Notes: generated by a model from the letters alone, not told the origin. Shown: positions 17,232-27,921, counted from the first letter of the stretch. The stretch is 64,000 bases of DNA from Holophagae bacterium (GCA_030429565.1 JAUIFE010000004.1:470848-534847), one strand, 5' to 3'. A program made the numbers and translations.

Positions 17232-20193
17232 TTTTCTCGGTGATGCGAAGGGGGCGGAACTGCCCATCCTCGACCTGCCTATCCAGCGGCCATACATAAT
17301 CGCCCGTCAAATTGATGTGCTCCCAGCCCAGCGGGGACAAGTATTGCAACAGACTTTCGTCGAGGCCTTTTCCAGAGTCATGTAGTGCATGTGTTGCCCG
17401 TTCTAAATAGACCGTATTCCACAGCACAATGGCGGCCGTCACCAAGTTGAGGCCGCTTGCTCTGTAGCGTTGTTGTTCGAAGCTGCGGTCCCGGATTTCT
17501 CCCTGGCGATTAAAGAACACGGCCCGCGCCAGAGCATTTCGCGCTTCGCCTTTATTGAGTCCAGCATTTACACGGCGGCGCAACTCGACGTTTTGCAACC
17601 AATCGAGAATGAAAATTGTACGCTCTATGCGACCCAGTTCACGTAATGCGATGGCCAAACCGTTTTGGCGCGGATAGCTTCCGAGCTTTCTGAGCATCAA
17701 CGAGGCTGTCACCGTCCCTTGTTTGATTGAGGCAGCGAGCCGCAAGATTTCGTCCCAATGGGCACGGACATGTTTTATATTGAGCGTTCCGCCGATCATC
17801 GTCTCAAGGGCCGGGTATTCCTCGCTGCCTTTTACGATGAAAAGCTTGGTGTTCTTCAGGTCGCGAATGCGTGGTGCGAACCGGAAGCCGAGAAGGTGCA
17901 TCAGGCCAAAGACATGATCTGTGAAGCCTGCCGTATCGGTGTAGTGCTCCTCAATACGCAGGTCAGATTCGTGGTAAAGCAGTCCGTCAAGTACATAAGT
18001 AGAGTCACGCACCCCAACGTTGATTACCTTGGTGTGGAATGGCGCGTATTGATCGGAAATGTGTGTGTAAAAAAGCCGTCCGGGTCTGCTACCGTATTTA
18101 GGATTGATGTGGCCAGTGCTTTCTGCCTTGCCGCCCGCCCTGAAGCGCTGACCGTCCGAAGACGAGGTCGTGCCATCACCCCAATGTACCGCGAAGGCAT
18201 GCTGGTATTGGGCATTAACCAACTCGGCCAACGCGGCGGAATAGGTCTCATCACGGACATGCCAGGCCTGGAGCCATGACAGTTTTGAATAGGTAGAGCC
18301 GGGGCAGGACTCGGTCATTTTGGTTAGACCCAAGTTGATCGCATCGGCCAGAATGACCGACAGCAGAAATGTTTTGTCCTTTGGTATCTCCTCATTTTTT
18401 AAATGAACAAAATGTTGGGTGAAACCCGTCCAGGCATCAACCTCCATCAGTAGTTCCGTGATCTTGACACGGGGCACCAACATGTTGGTTTGATCAATCA
18501 GCATCTGGGCCTCTTTTGGAACCGCCGAATCCAATGGCGTGATTTTCAGTCCCGCCTCGGTAATGATTGCATCGGGCAGATCATTGGCCAACGCCAATCG
18601 GTTGACCGTTGCAAGTTGTGTTCTTAGAAGGGATAGCCGGTCGTGAAGGTATTGATCACAGTTGGTGCAGACCGCTATCGGTAGCTCATTGGCCTGTTTT
18701 TGCGCCTCGAATTTTTCGAGGGGCAAAAGGTAATCGTCAAAATCCTTGAACTGGCGTGATCCCTGGACCCAAATGTCGCCCGAACGCAGCGCGTTTTTCA
18801 ATTCCGAGAGAGCACAGATTTCATAAAAACGGCGGTCAATGCCAGTATCGGTGATGACAAGGGGCTTCCAGCGCGGCTTGATGAAAGCAGTTGGGGCGTC
18901 CTCTGACACTTTACGGGACTTTGCGGCATTCATGTCACGTAATACCTCTATTGCCTCAAGCACACCTTGCGCCGCCGGTGCTGCTCGTAGTTTGAGCACG
19001 TTTAGGAATTCTGGGGTGTAGCGGCGAAGCGTCCTGAACTGCTCGCCCACCAGGTGGAGATGGTCAAATGATTCTGGCTGCGCGAGCCGCCCGGCTTCTG
19101 TAATACTGCGCTCGAAGTCCTCCCATGGGATAACCGCTTCAATGGCGGAGTAAGGGTCGGTTCCGGCCTGCTTGGCCGCCAACAAAGCATGGCCGATTTT
19201 TGAATAAAGGCGCACCTTGTTGTTAATCGCCTTGCCCTGGCTCTGGAACTGTCGCTGATGCTTATTCTTTGCAGTGCTAAACAGCTTAATCAGAATGCGG
19301 TCATGCAAGTCGATGATTTCGTCAGTGACAGTCGCCATCCTTTCTACCACTATGGCAACAAGAGTTGCGTAGCGCCGTTCACTCTCGAACTTGGTGAGGT
19401 CGGCCGGGGACATTTGACCACCCTCACGAGCGATCTTGAGTAGGCGATTCTGGTGGACGTGGCGACCAATACCGTCCGGTAAGTCTATCGCCTGAAATTT
19501 CTTGAGACGCCCGATGTGCTCCAATATACGCCGCGAATTCGGTTTCAGTGGCGATTGGCGCAACCACATCAGCCAAGTGATTTTGGTTTCCGGCTTCAAT
19601 TTCAAGAGTTCGTCGAGATGGTGGCGATGGTGTTCTCTTAGTGAATCATTCAAGGTCTTATAAATACGACGATTGGCACGTGTGATGGATTCCGCACAGG
19701 CACGTTCAACAACATTTAGAGCAGGTAGGATAATCCGACGATGGCGTAATGTCTCCAAGGCGTGTTCCGCGAGTAGCAGGCCCTTGACGGTCTGCATTGC
19801 AAGGTCAGTCAGGATTTCCACCAAATAGCGGAAATCAGGCTTGCCGAATACCGTCAATCCAAGATAGGTCCGTAGTTCTTGAAAGTGTTCCCGCCGTGTT
19901 TCGTCGCGTTCCCCATACTTTACCCAGGATTGAGCCTCAGCCTGAACCTGTCGTGCAATCCATTCAATGATCAACGTCGGTAACTGCATTTCGCTCCCAA
20001 GGGCAAAGCCTGGGTAGCGCAATAAAGCAAGCTGTACCGCGAAGCCGATCCGGTTGGCATCGCCCCTGCGTTGGCGGATCAGGGCCATGTCGGACTCATT
20101 GAACGTGTAGTAACGGATCAAATCCTCTTGGCTTTCGGGTAGGACAAGTAAGTTGGTCCGCTCGGTGGCGGACAGTATCGTGCGACGTGGCAT
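17227..20193 (-). CDS. tnpA: Tn3-family transposase TnpA
   Basis: 988 residues, the usual length for Tn3-family transposases. The catalytic triad can be placed by comparison with Tn4430-type enzymes: D680 in SSSDGQRF, D753 in YTDTAGF and E883 in [12 protein letters not shown]. The N-terminal region carries the DNA-binding helical domains that recognise the 38-bp ends. It catalyses replicative transposition, giving cointegrates. Its stop codon lies inside the left inverted repeat, and its start is 3 bp after the resolvase gene, so the two genes form one operon. No frameshift or internal stop is present. Confidence 0.97.
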   Translation of the reverse strand: MPRRTILSATERTNLLVLPESQEDLIRYYTFNESDMALIRQRRGDANRIGFAVQLALLRYPGFALGSEMQLPTLIIEWIARQVQAEAQSWVKYGERDETRREHFQELRTYLGLTVFGKPDFRYLVEILTDLAMQTVKGLLLAEHALETLRHRRIILPALNVVERACAESITRANRRIYKTLNDSLREHHRHHLDELLKLKPETKITWLMWLRQSPLKPNSRRILEHIGRLKKFQAIDLPDGIGRHVHQNRLLKIAREGGQMSPADLTKFESERRYATLVAIVVERMATVTDEIIDLHDRILIKLFSTAKNKHQRQFQSQGKAINNKVRLYSKIGHALLAAKQAGTDPYSAIEAVIPWEDFERSITEAGRLAQPESFDHLHLVGEQFRTLRRYTPEFLNVLKLRAAPAAQGVLEAIEVLRDMNAAKSRKVSEDAPTAFIKPRWKPLVITDTGIDRRFYEICALSELKNALRSGDIWVQGSRQFKDFDDYLLPLEKFEAQKQANELPIAVCTNCDQYLHDRLSLLRTQLATVNRLALANDLPDAIITEAGLKITPLDSAVPKEAQMLIDQTNMLVPRVKITELLMEVDAWTGFTQHFVHLKNEEIPKDKTFLLSVILADAINLGLTKMTESCPGSTYSKLSWLQAWHVRDETYSAALAELVNAQYQHAFAVHWGDGTTSSSDGQRFRAGGKAESTGHINPKYGSRPGRLFYTHISDQYAPFHTKVINVGVRDSTYVLDGLLYHESDLRIEEHYTDTAGFTDHVFGLMHLLGFRFAPRIRDLKNTKLFIVKGSEEYPALETMIGGTLNIKHVRAHWDEILRLAASIKQGTVTASLMLRKLGSYPRQNGLAIALRELGRIERTIFILDWLQNVELRRRVNAGLNKGEARNALARAVFFNRQGEIRDRSFEQQRYRASGLNLVTAAIVLWNTVYLERATHALHDSGKGLDESLLQYLSPLGWEHINLTGDYVWPLDRQVEDGQFRPLRITEKS

Positions 20194-20196
20194 GGG

Positions 20197-20757
20197 TTAG
20201 TCATCCGTTTTTAGGTATTGATAGAGGGTTTCACGGCTGATCCCAAACTCTCGGGCTAGCTTGGCTTTTTGTTCGCCGGTGGCTACCCTTCGGCGAAGTT
20301 CGGCTACTTGCTCGGGGGACAGAGCTTTCTTTCGCCCACGGTAGGCTCCTCGCTGTTTGGCGAGCGCAATTCCTTCACGTTGCCGCTCGCGAAGTAATGC
20401 CCGTTCGAATTCGGCGAAGGCCCCCATAATCGAAAGCATCAGGTTTGCCATGGGTGAGTCTTCTCCGGTGAAGGTCAGGCTTTCTTTGATGAATTCGATT
20501 CGAACACCGTCTTTCGTCAATTTCTGTACGAGGTGCCGAAGGTCGTCCAAATTCCGGGCCAGCCGGTCCATGCTGTGAACCACAACGGTATCTCCCTCTC
20601 TGGCGAAAGAAAGTAGCTGGTCTAGCTGAGGGCGCTTCGTGTCCTTGCCTGACGCCTTTTCCGTAAAGATTTTATCGACCAAGACGTTTTCCAGTTGGCG
20701 CTCCGGGTTTTGGTCGAAGCTGCTGACCCTGATATAACCGATTCGTTGTCCCTGCAA
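20197..20757 (-). CDS. tnpR: Serine resolvase TnpR
   Basis: 186 residues when started at the TTG at 20757, which has GGGAGG six bases upstream; this gives the exact Tn21-type N-terminus (xQGQRIGYIRVSS) and length. The open frame extends 20 codons further up, but that part overlaps the res site and is unlikely to be translated. The catalytic serine is S12 in YIRVSS, with the arginine-rich 'DRLARNLDDL' region and a C-terminal helix-turn-helix (AKLAREFGISRETLYQYL). It resolves cointegrates at res and usually represses tnpA and itself. Confidence 0.95.
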   Translation of the reverse strand: MQGQRIGYIRVSSFDQNPERQLENVLVDKIFTEKASGKDTKRPQLDQLLSFAREGDTVVVHSMDRLARNLDDLRHLVQKLTKDGVRIEFIKESLTFTGEDSPMANLMLSIMGAFAEFERALLRERQREGIALAKQRGAYRGRKKALSPEQVAELRRRVATGEQKAKLAREFGISRETLYQYLKTDD

Positions 20758-20774
20758 AGCGCCTCCCGTGATGA

Positions 20775-20897
20775 AAGTGTCAGGGTGAAGTCTATGACTT
20801 CGGACTTCAAGTGTCAAGAAATGAGGATCGATATTCTATCCTGACGTTTTTTCCCTTGCTTTCCTGACACCAGGATAGGGTATACTCTAATTGGACA
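20775..20897. promoter_or_regulatory. Putative res recombination site of the transposon
   Basis: The region upstream of tnpR contains TGTCA/TGACA half-sites at 20777, 20814, 20841 and 20864. It also contains a core AGGATAGGGTATACTCTAAT (20873-20892) that resembles the crossover subsite I of Tn21/Tn501 (AGGGTATGCC-like). Subsites II and III should lie between 20775 and 20850. The promoter for tnpR-tnpA is expected within it. Confidence 0.65.
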
Positions 20898-20964
20898 CTT
20901 TTATGCGACACAACATTTTGCAGGCATTACCAAAGGATTGCCGCCGGTCAAGGAACCGTCGAAA

Positions 20965-23900
20965 TCATTTTTTCGTTTTATTGAAGACTCCATAAAGGAT
21001 AGGAAGGACGATTAAGGTTAAAAGGGTGGATGTAATGACACCTCCGATTACAACAGATGCCAGTGGACGTTGGACCTCGGCGCCTACTCCTGTGGATATT
21101 GCCATGGGAATAAAACCAACGGCGTCAGTTATCGCGGTCGCCAAGACAGGTTTTAATCTTTGGTGCGCGGCGTGGGTGATGGCTTGCTGAAGAGAATCAC
21201 CTGATTTGATGAATTTGCTAATAGCAGTCACAAGAATCTGGCCATTCAAAACTGATATACCGCACAGAGCGATGAAGCCAATGGCGGCGCTCACGCTAAA
21301 AGGTATTCCGCGAATCCAGAGCATGAGAACCCCACCAATAAGAGCAAAGGGTATTCCCGTGTAAATGAGCAAAACATCCTTGAGATTCCGTAGGCTGAAA
21401 TAGAGCAGGAAAAACACGAGTATCAGTGTTGTTGGCACTACAATCATCAGCCGCAGCTTTGATCTTTCTAGATTTTCAAACTGGCCGCCCCAATCAATGA
21501 CGTAACCTGCGGGGAGCTCGATGGATTCATTGATGGCCTTTTGCGCCTCGTCTACGAATGAGGAGATGTCCCGACCAGAGACGTTACACTGAACTCTTAT
21601 TAGGCGTCGGCCCCATTCACGGTTGATGGTGGACACACTGTCCACGCTCTCAATTTTGGCCAGCATTCTTAGGGGAATTTGCTGACCTAGCTTCGTCGGA
21701 ATAATGATATCGCCAAGAGCGTCTTCATCGCTTCTATATCGATCAGAGAGTCTTACCACCAAGGGGAATTTCCGTTGATCTTCAAAGACCTCACCAACTT
21801 TACGACCTCCGACCATCTCGATGATATCCAAGACATGGCGTGCTGGTATTCCGTGTCTGGATAAAGCATCCTGATTGATTGTGATTTTTTGTGTGGGTTG
21901 TCCTGTCATTTGATCGACCGCAATTTCACTCTGGCCGGGAATCTGGAGGAGGACTCTTTGGACTTCGTCACTTATCCTGACCAGTTCGTCGAAATCGTCG
22001 CCGTAAATCTTAATCCCAACATCCGACCTGATACCAGACTCAAGCTCATTCAAGCGCATCTCAATCGGTTGAGTGAAAGCCATATTCAGGCCTGGAAGAC
22101 CCTCAACGATCTTTTGCATTTCCAAGACGAGTTCATCTTGGTGCTTTGCTTTGGTCCATTCCGTTTTCGGCTTTAAAGAGATAAAAATATCGGTGAGTTC
22201 AGTACCCATGGGGTCTGTGGCAACTTCCGCTGTTCCTATTCTGCTCCAGATATACCGGATTTCATCGGGGAATTGTTCCAGGAGCATCTTTTCAATTCGG
22301 GTGTTGTAGTCTGTTGACTCATCAATGGAGATTCCTGCAAGGCGGATGGTGTTGATCGCAACGGCTCCCTCACTCAGCCGGGGAATGAACTCACCGCCAA
22401 GCCGTTGGGCTATCCAACCTGAGAAAATCAGAACGAGTACAACAGAAACCAAGACCACCGCGCGATACTTTAAACAGAAATCAAGAACTCTTTCGTAAAC
22501 ACTTTGCGTTATCCTGATCACAAAGCCATCTTTTTCATGGATTTTTCTGGTCAACAGGAAATAGTTGAGAACCGGTGTTAAAAAAAGAGCGATCCCTAAT
22601 GCTCCTGTTAAAGCGAAGATGAATGACAGCGCCATGGGGTGGAACATCTTACCTTCTGTTCCTTCAAGAGTCAGGATAGGAATGAAGACCACTATTATGA
22701 TCCCCATGCCGAAAATAATAGGTCGGGCAACTTGTTTACAGGAGAGGGTAAGAACAGCTAATCGTTCTTTAGAGGTTAATTTTCGACCAAGACTCTTTTG
22801 CTTTTGTCCTAGATTTCTCAGGTTTGCTTCGGTCACCACCACCGACCCATCTACGATAATACCAAAGTCAATGGCTCCTAAACTCAACAGGCTTGCTGCT
22901 ATCGCAAAATAGTGCATCCCAGAAATAGCAAAAAGCATCGATATAGGGATGACAATGGCCACCAAAAGGCCCGCCCTAAAATTACCGAGCAGCACAAAGA
23001 GAACCAGCACAACTAAAATGGCACCGGCGATAAGATTGTGCTTCACCGTTTTGATCACTTCGCTTGTGAGTTCGGTTCTGTCGTATACGACTTGCACCTC
23101 GACGTCATCAGGCAAAGATTTTTTTACGTTTTCTAATTGGGTTTTGAGATTTTCAGTAACCGTCTTGCCGTTTTCTCCCATGAGCATAAAGGCAAGACCG
23201 AGAACAGCTTCACCTTTTCCCTGTGCCGTGACGGCCCCACGTCGGATCTCTGCTCCGATGACAACCTCGTCAACAACGTCACTGATACGCACTGGCGTAC
23301 CTTGAAACGCCTTGACCACAATATTTCCAATTTGCTTGACGTTTTTAATACGACCAATGCCATGAATCAGTTTGGATTGACCGCCAGAGGTGACCAATCC
23401 ACCACCTACATTATGGTTGTTCTGCTCAAGGGCTTCAATGACTTCATCTAGGCTGAGTTGGTATTTGACGAGTTCTTTAGGGGATACCACAACATGGTAT
23501 TGGCGTTCAAAGCCACCCCAGGAATTGACTTCCGCTACCCCATCAACTTTGCGTAATTCTGGTTTGATAATCCAATCATGGATGGTACGCAACTCTTCCA
23601 GTGATCTTTGAGGATCTGATGAACCGATGATGTAATGAAAAATTTCGCCTAAGCCAGTGGAAATGGGGCCTAGTTGGGGGCGGCTTATTCCCTCGGACAG
23701 TTCAACGCTTGAAATCCGTTCAGAAACATATTGCCTGGCATCGGTGATGGAGGTGTCGTCTTCAAAGGTAGCAACCACCTGTGAAAGGCCGAATTTTGAG
23801 ATAGAGCGGACGCTTGCGAGGCCAGGGAGGCCGCCGATTGACAACTCGACCGGAAGAGTGATTTGTTGTTCAATTTCCTCGGAGTTTAACGCGGGAGCCA

Positions 23901-24054
23901 CGGTGTTAATTTGGACCTGAACGGGTGTGGTGTCAGGAAAAGCGTCAACGGGGATTCGCAGCAAGGACAGCGCCCCAATACCAATAAAGACACAAGAAAT
24001 TAGGACAATGAGAAGACGGTTTTTTAATGCAAAACCGGGAAGTTGCTCAATCAC
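20965..24054 (-). CDS. CzcA-type heavy-metal RND efflux pump (transposon cargo)
   Basis: 1029 residues with the complete HME-RND layout: 12 TM segments, two large periplasmic loops and the N-terminal 'IPVDAFPDTTPVQVQI'. TM4 carries 'AIDFGIIVDGSVVVTEANLR', whose D...D...E pattern is that of divalent-cation (Zn, Co, Cd, Ni) pumps of the CzcA group rather than the Cu/Ag CusA group. It is full length and uninterrupted. The start is GTG (24054) after GGAGG, 18 bp behind the adaptor gene, so the genes are co-transcribed. It should extrude metal through the adaptor and the TolC-like protein encoded upstream. Confidence 0.95.
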   Translation of the reverse strand: MIEQLPGFALKNRLLIVLISCVFIGIGALSLLRIPVDAFPDTTPVQVQINTVAPALNSEEIEQQITLPVELSIGGLPGLASVRSISKFGLSQVVATFEDDTSITDARQYVSERISSVELSEGISRPQLGPISTGLGEIFHYIIGSSDPQRSLEELRTIHDWIIKPELRKVDGVAEVNSWGGFERQYHVVVSPKELVKYQLSLDEVIEALEQNNHNVGGGLVTSGGQSKLIHGIGRIKNVKQIGNIVVKAFQGTPVRISDVVDEVVIGAEIRRGAVTAQGKGEAVLGLAFMLMGENGKTVTENLKTQLENVKKSLPDDVEVQVVYDRTELTSEVIKTVKHNLIAGAILVVLVLFVLLGNFRAGLLVAIVIPISMLFAISGMHYFAIAASLLSLGAIDFGIIVDGSVVVTEANLRNLGQKQKSLGRKLTSKERLAVLTLSCKQVARPIIFGMGIIIVVFIPILTLEGTEGKMFHPMALSFIFALTGALGIALFLTPVLNYFLLTRKIHEKDGFVIRITQSVYERVLDFCLKYRAVVLVSVVLVLIFSGWIAQRLGGEFIPRLSEGAVAINTIRLAGISIDESTDYNTRIEKMLLEQFPDEIRYIWSRIGTAEVATDPMGTELTDIFISLKPKTEWTKAKHQDELVLEMQKIVEGLPGLNMAFTQPIEMRLNELESGIRSDVGIKIYGDDFDELVRISDEVQRVLLQIPGQSEIAVDQMTGQPTQKITINQDALSRHGIPARHVLDIIEMVGGRKVGEVFEDQRKFPLVVRLSDRYRSDEDALGDIIIPTKLGQQIPLRMLAKIESVDSVSTINREWGRRLIRVQCNVSGRDISSFVDEAQKAINESIELPAGYVIDWGGQFENLERSKLRLMIVVPTTLILVFFLLYFSLRNLKDVLLIYTGIPFALIGGVLMLWIRGIPFSVSAAIGFIALCGISVLNGQILVTAISKFIKSGDSLQQAITHAAHQRLKPVLATAITDAVGFIPMAISTGVGAEVQRPLASVVIGGVITSTLLTLIVLPILYGVFNKTKK

Positions 24055-24072
24055 ACTTTTCCTCCGGGTGAA

Positions 24073-25809
24073 TTAGTCGTCGACACAACCCGCTCCTAAG
24101 CGGGACTTTAGAAACTCAGACATCACAGTAAAAGTTCCTGCGACGACGATTTCCTCATTAGAGTCAATGCCTGCAACGACATCAATAGTTTTTCCATTAA
24201 GATTACCGAGAGTTACACGCCTCAAATCAAAAAGATCCTCATCCAATTTCACAAAGACAAAGGTCTTATTTTCGTGGCGCTGTACCGCATCTTTTGCGAT
24301 GTGGAAGGCATTTTCTGGTTTTGAAAGGGCTATTTTGGCCGTTCCAAACATGCCTTTTTTCAGTTGCCCGGTGTTCTTGATAATGGCCAATGCTTTTATC
24401 ATTCGACTGGATGGGTCGACTTCTGAGTCAACCCAGGCTAAATGACCCTGAGCCAAAAATCCTGGTAAATTAGAGAACGTTGCCTCAACGTTCATTCCAT
24501 TGCTTATCAAAGGTACTTTATCTGATGGTAGCTGCAGTTCTAGCCACATGGTTGACAAATCGGCGACCGTGAAAAGAGATTGTCCTGGCTTAATGGCTTC
24601 TCCCATAACGGCCTTTCTGGAGATTACAGTCCCTTTAAATGGAGCGCGCACACGCAAAGTGGAGGATCGATCCTTTGTCTCTTGAATCCTGACAATACTG
24701 CCCTCGTCAAAACCATAATTAAGGAGCCTTTGATGGGCTGTGTTCTTTTCAAACTGTGCCTTTTGGTGGGCTGCGAATGCCTCTTGATATTCACGCATTG
24801 ATGATATCTTTTGGTCTACAAGACTCTTCTCGCGAAGGTAGGATTCTTTTGTCAAATCCACATCCGCGATTGCGGATAAGTACCCCGTTTTCGCTCTTGA
24901 AATATCAATGGAATGTATTTCGGCAAGGGTCTGACCAGCCTTGACATTCATCCCCAAATTAACATGCACCTTTTGCACGATGCCGGAAAGTATGGGGGTC
25001 ACCAAGACGACCGCATTCTCGTTGTAGTTTATCTGACAAAAAGCCTCAACTGTCGGGGCTGAAGAGGCACTTTCTGGGATGGAGGTCTTAACGCCTGCCA
25101 TGGTGGCGGATTCCTTGGATTGAAAACGTACCTTCATGCCCTTTCCTACCTCAAGCTCAGAGGCAAGTTGTGGCTGGCAAATCCCGCATTCCTCCTCGGC
25201 TACTTGATGCTCATTGCAAAAAATTGTAGTACGGGCGGCTTTTTTTCCTTCTTTGATGGGAAGCTTTTTACGTTTTGGGTTACAGATAAAACATTCATCT
25301 TCATAAAGGTGGTGCTCGCTACAGAAGGGGCGGGTACTGTCCTTCATGTCCGGGTGGCAAATCCAACACCGATCCTCGTATCTCGCATGCTCTTTACACC
25401 AAAGGCGTCCCTTGTCCCGCAGCGCTTTGTCACAAATGAAGCAAAGGTCTTCATGAACGCCATGGGCTGAACAGGCTTTCGCTGAGTTTTTATCGCCGTC
25501 ACTCTTCATGATATCAGGGTCGCAAATGAAGCATTCATCTTCGTAAAGACTGTGCTCTGAGCAGTATGCACGTCCTTTCTCTTCAAGATCTGGATGACAA
25601 ATCCAGCACCGATCCTCATATCTCTCGTGCTCTTTACACCAAAGTCGCCCCTTGTCCCGTAGCGCCTTGTCGCAAATGAAGCAGGTTTCGGAGGCAGTTT
25701 CGTGATTATGGGTTTTGGGTTGGTTTTCCTGACTCTGTGCCAAACACGGAGTTATCACAATGGCAAAGAAGAAAAAGCAAATCGTTGCAGAACGTTTCAG
25801 AATGGTCAT
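24073..25809 (-). CDS. RND efflux adaptor with a long N-terminal Cys/His repeat domain (transposon cargo)
   Basis: 578 residues. After a signal peptide, about residues 40-220 hold seven CxxC motifs (CFIC, CWIC, CFIC, CFIC, CWIC, CFIC, CGIC) alternating with six CxxH motifs (CKEH, CSEH, CSAH, CNEH and so on). Together they give roughly 30-residue repeats with YEDRC/YEDEC linkers, able to bind several metal ions. After that comes a normal CzcB/CusB adaptor: lipoyl-like halves, a helical hairpin (about 330-400) and a beta-barrel. The adaptor bridges the pump and channel. The Cys/His array probably captures or senses periplasmic metal. It is far longer than the short metal-binding tails of CzcB or CusB. 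AGGAG precedes the ATG. Confidence 0.92.
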   Translation of the reverse strand: MTILKRSATICFFFFAIVITPCLAQSQENQPKTHNHETASETCFICDKALRDKGRLWCKEHERYEDRCWICHPDLEEKGRAYCSEHSLYEDECFICDPDIMKSDGDKNSAKACSAHGVHEDLCFICDKALRDKGRLWCKEHARYEDRCWICHPDMKDSTRPFCSEHHLYEDECFICNPKRKKLPIKEGKKAARTTIFCNEHQVAEEECGICQPQLASELEVGKGMKVRFQSKESATMAGVKTSIPESASSAPTVEAFCQINYNENAVVLVTPILSGIVQKVHVNLGMNVKAGQTLAEIHSIDISRAKTGYLSAIADVDLTKESYLREKSLVDQKISSMREYQEAFAAHQKAQFEKNTAHQRLLNYGFDEGSIVRIQETKDRSSTLRVRAPFKGTVISRKAVMGEAIKPGQSLFTVADLSTMWLELQLPSDKVPLISNGMNVEATFSNLPGFLAQGHLAWVDSEVDPSSRMIKALAIIKNTGQLKKGMFGTAKIALSKPENAFHIAKDAVQRHENKTFVFVKLDEDLFDLRRVTLGNLNGKTIDVVAGIDSNEEIVVAGTFTVMSEFLKSRLGAGCVDD

Positions 25810-25837
25810 TTCGACTCCTCTCTACGCGAAATTTGTA

Positions 25838-26689
25838 CTAAGAATTTTGCCCTCGATTAAGTTTCAATATTCGGTAAGCACCATGCAGCACGACCACGCT
25901 AATAGTAAAGCCGACAAGGAGATCTGGATAAGGTGATTTTGTCACCGCAACCAGAATACCAGCCACAATCAGGCCCAGATTGGCGATAACGTCGTTGACC
26001 GAAAAAATCCAACTTGCTTTCATGTGTGCACCACGGTCTTTATCTTTCGAAATGATCCACAGGCACATAATGTTTGCTATCAGTGCTATTAAACCAAAGC
26101 CCATCATGAGCAAAGAAACTGGTTCACTCCCAAAAATACTTCGCCGAACCACTTCACACAAAGCCCCTATACCCAACAACAGTTGCAGGTATCCTGAAAT
26201 ATGTGCGGCTTTCACTTTTCGATGAGTACTTTTCCCTACTGCGAAAAGAGCCACGCTATAAACGGCAGCATCGGCAAACATATCCAGGGAATCAGCGATG
26301 AGTCCGGTGGATTGAGCCCACCATCCCGCGCTTAGTTCCACAATAAACATCACCGCATTGATGATAAGGAGGGCCGTAAGGCTCCTAGCCTCTTTGGCAT
26401 TTCTTTCCGTCTCCGTTTCGAAAGCAGGCGCTTCCTGACGTTGAATTTGGTAAGTTTTCTCTAATTTTGCACCTAACCCTAATGGGATCAATTTGGCATA
26501 AATTTTCTGCCCATTTCCTTGGTGAAAGACCTTGATCGCCCGGTTTGGCATATCGAATTCGAGACCTTCTACTGATTGCTCCCCTGCTAATGCCAGACGA
26601 ACAAGCCTTTCTTCGCTAGGACAGTCCATTTTAGAAACCATCAATTCGCTTACCATTATGTGGTCCTGTTCAGTCATAGGGGTACCCAT
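25838..26689 (-). CDS. CDF-like cation transporter with N-terminal HMA-like domain (transposon cargo)
   Basis: 283 residues. Residues 1-75 resemble a heavy-metal-associated ferredoxin-like domain, but with 'KMDCPSEE' in place of the CxxC loop, so it keeps one cysteine. It is followed by about six TM helices of the cation-diffusion-facilitator type. TM2 has 'ADSLDMFAD' and TM5 has 'FSVNDVIAN', where zinc CDFs usually have HxxxD in both; His is replaced by Asp in TM2 and by Ser/Asn in TM5. The cytoplasmic C-terminal domain of CDFs is absent. It probably exports a divalent metal from the cytoplasm to the periplasm to feed the RND complex, with a changed metal preference. It starts 2 bp after the TolC-type gene. 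Confidence 0.8.
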   Translation of the reverse strand: MGTPMTEQDHIMVSELMVSKMDCPSEERLVRLALAGEQSVEGLEFDMPNRAIKVFHQGNGQKIYAKLIPLGLGAKLEKTYQIQRQEAPAFETETERNAKEARSLTALLIINAVMFIVELSAGWWAQSTGLIADSLDMFADAAVYSVALFAVGKSTHRKVKAAHISGYLQLLLGIGALCEVVRRSIFGSEPVSLLMMGFGLIALIANIMCLWIISKDKDRGAHMKASWIFSVNDVIANLGLIVAGILVAVTKSPYPDLLVGFTISVVVLHGAYRILKLNRGQNS

Positions 26690-26691
26690 TC

Positions 26692-27918
26692 TTAATTCTT
26701 AATCCCGGAAAGCCGCTCAAGGTCGACCAGACTGTTGTGGTAAGCCAGCAGAACATTTAGGTATTCTGCCCTGGTTTCAAAAAGTGTTCGTTGCGCGTCC
26801 AAAACATCCAGGAGACCGAACTTACCTTCCTGGTATCCTATAGACGAGGCCTCGAATGCTAATTTAGCCGAAGGAATAATCTCTAATTTTAGAGCGCTTG
26901 CGCTGAGATGAATTCCTGTAAATAGCTGATAGGTCTGGTGGATGTCAGAAACGAGCCGTACTCTGGTTGCTAGGCTGTTTTGATCTGCTTTGTTTACCCT
27001 GTGCCCAGCAGCTTGGATGTTTCCCTTATTTCTATCAAATATCTTTAAAGGGAGCGAGACGCCAATGGTGAATGCATTATCCTGGGTTTCATTAAATCGC
27101 TGTAGCCCCGCCTTAATGGAAATATCGGGAACCCTCTGTGCCATTTCATTGTCGAAAATAGATTTCTCTAACTCCATCATGATTTCTGTTCGGGCAATGT
27201 CGGGGTTCTCCCCTGCGGTTTTTAACAGAGCCTCCAGAGATGGTAACCCAGAATGAATGTCAAGCTCACCTTCAGCGGTCGCAAAATTGGGAATTTCGCC
27301 ACCCCAAAAAGAACACAGGTGATGTCGCGCGGCTGCTAATTCTCTTTTCGATCGTTCAAGGCTCACCTGGGCCAGCGATAGGGCTACTTTTGTCTTTACC
27401 TCTTCGAGTGGTGATACCTTTCCTGCTTTGACGTGCGCGGAAACCGTTTGATGCGTTTTTTTCGACAAATCCACGAGCTGCCCATGGAGTGAAACACGTT
27501 CTTGTGCGATCAGAACCATGTTAAATGCTTTGGTGACTCCTGCGACCACACCTAGCCGTTCTGACTCCATGTTTGTTTGAGCAATGGCTGATTTAAGAGA
27601 GGCCGTGCGCTTCTCTTTCTGCCGCTTTTTGCCCAGCAGAAGTTTCTGATTAAAAATAAGGGTGCTTTCTGCACTGTCTAGCTCTTTCCTTATTCCACCA
27701 CCAGCAAACTCGGACAGTTCCAACTCAACTTCAGGGTTTGGTAGCCGTCCTGCCTGTGCCGTCTCCGACTGCCGTGCATTTGCCTCATAGGAGAGTGCTT
27801 TCAGTTTCGGGTTTCGTCCCATCGTCATTGAAATGGCCTTTTCTAACGTAAGCTGACCTTCGCCAGCAAACCCAAAGACTGATGATACGCAAATAACAAG
27901 AATTTTCGAAAAGTGCAT
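26692..27918 (-). CDS. TolC-family outer-membrane factor (CzcC-like, transposon cargo)
   Basis: 408 residues with a signal peptide (cleavage near FAGEG) and two repeats of the outer-membrane efflux protein domain made of long helices and beta strands ('ANARQSETAQAGRLPNPEVELE' and 'IDFDR'-like strand pairs near 'VSLPLKIFDRNKG'). It forms a trimeric channel that completes the tripartite metal pump. It is the first structural gene after the regulator (3 bp spacing) and runs into the CDF-like gene. Confidence 0.9.
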   Translation of the reverse strand: MHFSKILVICVSSVFGFAGEGQLTLEKAISMTMGRNPKLKALSYEANARQSETAQAGRLPNPEVELELSEFAGGGIRKELDSAESTLIFNQKLLLGKKRQKEKRTASLKSAIAQTNMESERLGVVAGVTKAFNMVLIAQERVSLHGQLVDLSKKTHQTVSAHVKAGKVSPLEEVKTKVALSLAQVSLERSKRELAAARHHLCSFWGGEIPNFATAEGELDIHSGLPSLEALLKTAGENPDIARTEIMMELEKSIFDNEMAQRVPDISIKAGLQRFNETQDNAFTIGVSLPLKIFDRNKGNIQAAGHRVNKADQNSLATRVRLVSDIHQTYQLFTGIHLSASALKLEIIPSAKLAFEASSIGYQEGKFGLLDVLDAQRTLFETRAEYLNVLLAYHNSLVDLERLSGIKN

Positions 27919-27921
27919 GTT

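Noticed and set aside
20758-20817. Upstream ATG start for TnpR giving 206 residues
   Set aside because: It lies within the res region, whereas the TTG at 20757 with GGGAGG gives the typical 186-residue Tn21-type resolvase.
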